Shown: positions 22,121 through 22,947 of the stretch, piece after piece
How the letters are laid out: every line of letters starts with the position of its first letter
Numbering within the stretch: position 1 is the stretch's first letter
DNA from: Candidatus Zixiibacteriota bacterium
GTDB lineage: Bacteria; Zixibacteria; MSB-5A5; GN15; FEB-12
NCBI GenBank assembly: GCA_018816665.1
Contig: JAHIVM010000052.1
Span: forward strand, 1-22,947
Direction of reading: 5' to 3'
Length of the DNA stretch: 22,947 nucleotides
Notes under the pieces: generated by a model
What the model saw: the letters and a program-made list of their open reading frames with translations, nothing else
Told to the model about the DNA's origin: nothing
The model's database searches: none
Made by a program: the position numbers and the translations under genes

Positions 22121-22947
22121 TCACAGGTTACGCTTCACCCAGTTTTCGAGACCGCCGACCAGGACCAATTCCTGAGCCGCCGCTCCGACCGGGCTGATCT
22201 GATAGGTCTTGCCGTTGCAGGCGACCGATGCACCGGCGAAATCGACTGCGATGTCCAATCCCGGGCGGATGGTAAGGGCTTTGTCGCCGAACTTGTCTTT
22301 CAGGTCTTTGACGAGATCGGGGGCCTCAATGGCCAGAAAGCCGTTATTCAGCGCATTGCGTTTATACGTTTCGCTGAACGAACCGCCGATCACCAGGCGC
22401 ACACCGCGATACTCGAGGGCGGTGGCCGCCTGCTCTCGCGATGATCCGGTGCCAAAATTGAAGCCGCCTACGAGGACATCGCCATCCCGGACCAGCTTGC
22501 CGAATTCGGGATCATAGTTTTCCATTACCACACCGGCCTGTTGCTCCGGTGTGAAATCATCGATGTACGTGTATTTGCCGGGGTAGATGCCATCGGTATT
22601 GAGATTGTCCTGGTGGCAGAAAATCAACTGACCCGACAACTGCTCCGGGAAACCGGCCAGAATCCTCACCGCTCCGGCTCCGGTCCGGGGTTTCGGTGTA
22701 GTTGTCACGGACGCCTTAATGGCAACCGTTTCTTCAAATCCCGGCAGGTCGATAATGCCGGCCACGGCCGATGCGGCCACTACCTGCGGCGAGGCCAGGT
22801 ATGCCTCGGCGTTTCGAGACCCCATCCGGCCCTTGAAGTTGCGATTGGTTGCCGAAATACCCACTTCGCCGTCCTCGAGTAAACCTTTGCCCAGGCCGAT
22901 ACAGGGACCGCATCCCGGCGGCAACACCTGGGCGCCGGCATTGATCA
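22121..22947 (-). CDS. Homoaconitase-like hydro-lyase, single chain, N-terminus outside the window
   Basis: About 275 codons of the C-terminal part are visible and the frame is open through the right edge. The end of the large (LeuC-like) domain carries the cluster motif PPGCGPC (two ligands of the [4Fe-4S] cluster), SATNRNFKGRMG and a VVAASAVAG helix. After a linker comes the swivel (LeuD-like) domain with FNFGTGSSREQAATAL, so both domains are in one polypeptide. NTDGIYPGKYTYIDD and the C-terminal GGLENWVKRNL resemble fungal homoaconitase Lys4. The substrate could be homoaconitate, methylaconitate, isopropylmalate or dimethylmalate. The PrpD neighbour favours a tricarboxylate. Two-subunit IPM dehydratase is excluded by the fusion. 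Confidence 0.88.
   Translation of the reverse strand, partial: INAGAQVLPPGCGPCIGLGKGLLEDGEVGISATNRNFKGRMGSRNAEAYLASPQVVAASAVAGIIDLPGFEETVAIKASVTTTPKPRTGAGAVRILAGFPEQLSGQLIFCHQDNLNTDGIYPGKYTYIDDFTPEQQAGVVMENYDPEFGKLVRDGDVLVGGFNFGTGSSREQAATALEYRGVRLVIGGSFSETYKRNALNNGFLAIEAPDLVKDLKDKFGDKALTIRPGLDIAVDFAGASVACNGKTYQISPVGAAAQELVLVGGLENWVKRNL

Overview
The window reads as one ordinary chromosomal segment of a free-living, probably Gram-negative bacterium. It has moderately high G+C, dense genes mostly on the minus strand, a lipoprotein, Sec-secreted proteins and a polyferredoxin. I cannot fix the phylum. The mix suggests a deep-branching environmental lineage, perhaps a candidate phylum of the FCB/Zixibacteria type, but this is a guess. 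The relevant traits are a secreted 'SYQGRL' repeat protein, a bacterial astacin, an alphaproteobacterial/eukaryote-type HisRS and a single-chain fungal-type homoaconitase relative.

Layout. 1-1607: C-terminally truncated argS (minus). 1753-3198: MFS transporter with its own promoter and leader. 3213-4700: a dapF-like gene overlapping a pabA/trpG glutaminase gene. 4702-6073: a LysN-like PLP aminotransferase with a strong promoter, a structured leader and an intrinsic terminator. 6121-6964 (plus): a small divergent NifU/IscU-like protein and a lipoprotein. 7292-10635 (plus): a secreted repeat protein followed after 11 nt by an astacin zinc protease. 10661-11643: a hairpin-rich segment with a REP-associated tyrosine transposase (RAYT), three REP palindromes and a terminator. 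11652-11724: tRNA-Phe (minus). 11791-13150: small membrane protein and ROK glucokinase. 13276-14820: a secreted-domain/YhfC-like intramembrane protease fusion. 14881-17500: polyferredoxin, SAM methyltransferase and MTA/SAH nucleosidase, an operon with an FNR-type palindrome upstream. 17599-19038: hisS. 19242-20579 (plus): secreted alpha/beta hydrolase. Two back-to-back terminators follow. 20712-22947: a MmgE/PrpD protein and the 3' part of a homoaconitase-like gene.

How genes may work together. The methyltransferase and nucleosidase overlap by ATGA and form a logical pair, since the nucleosidase clears S-adenosylhomocysteine. PrpD plus the aconitase-family enzyme could interconvert tricarboxylic acids, as in a methylcitrate-type or homocitrate route. 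The secreted repeat protein and the astacin probably share a transcript and act outside the cell.

The strongest oddities are as follows. The DapF-like protein has Ser at both positions of the catalytic cysteines while keeping the substrate-binding residues. Several genes without a Shine-Dalgarno have a -10 hexamer 6-7 nt before the start codon, which suggests leaderless transcripts. The NifU-like protein is reduced and lacks one cluster ligand. A putative intramembrane protease is fused to a large secreted domain. A RAYT sits between oppositely oriented REP palindromes. All functional statements rest on reading motifs by eye; no database search was run.
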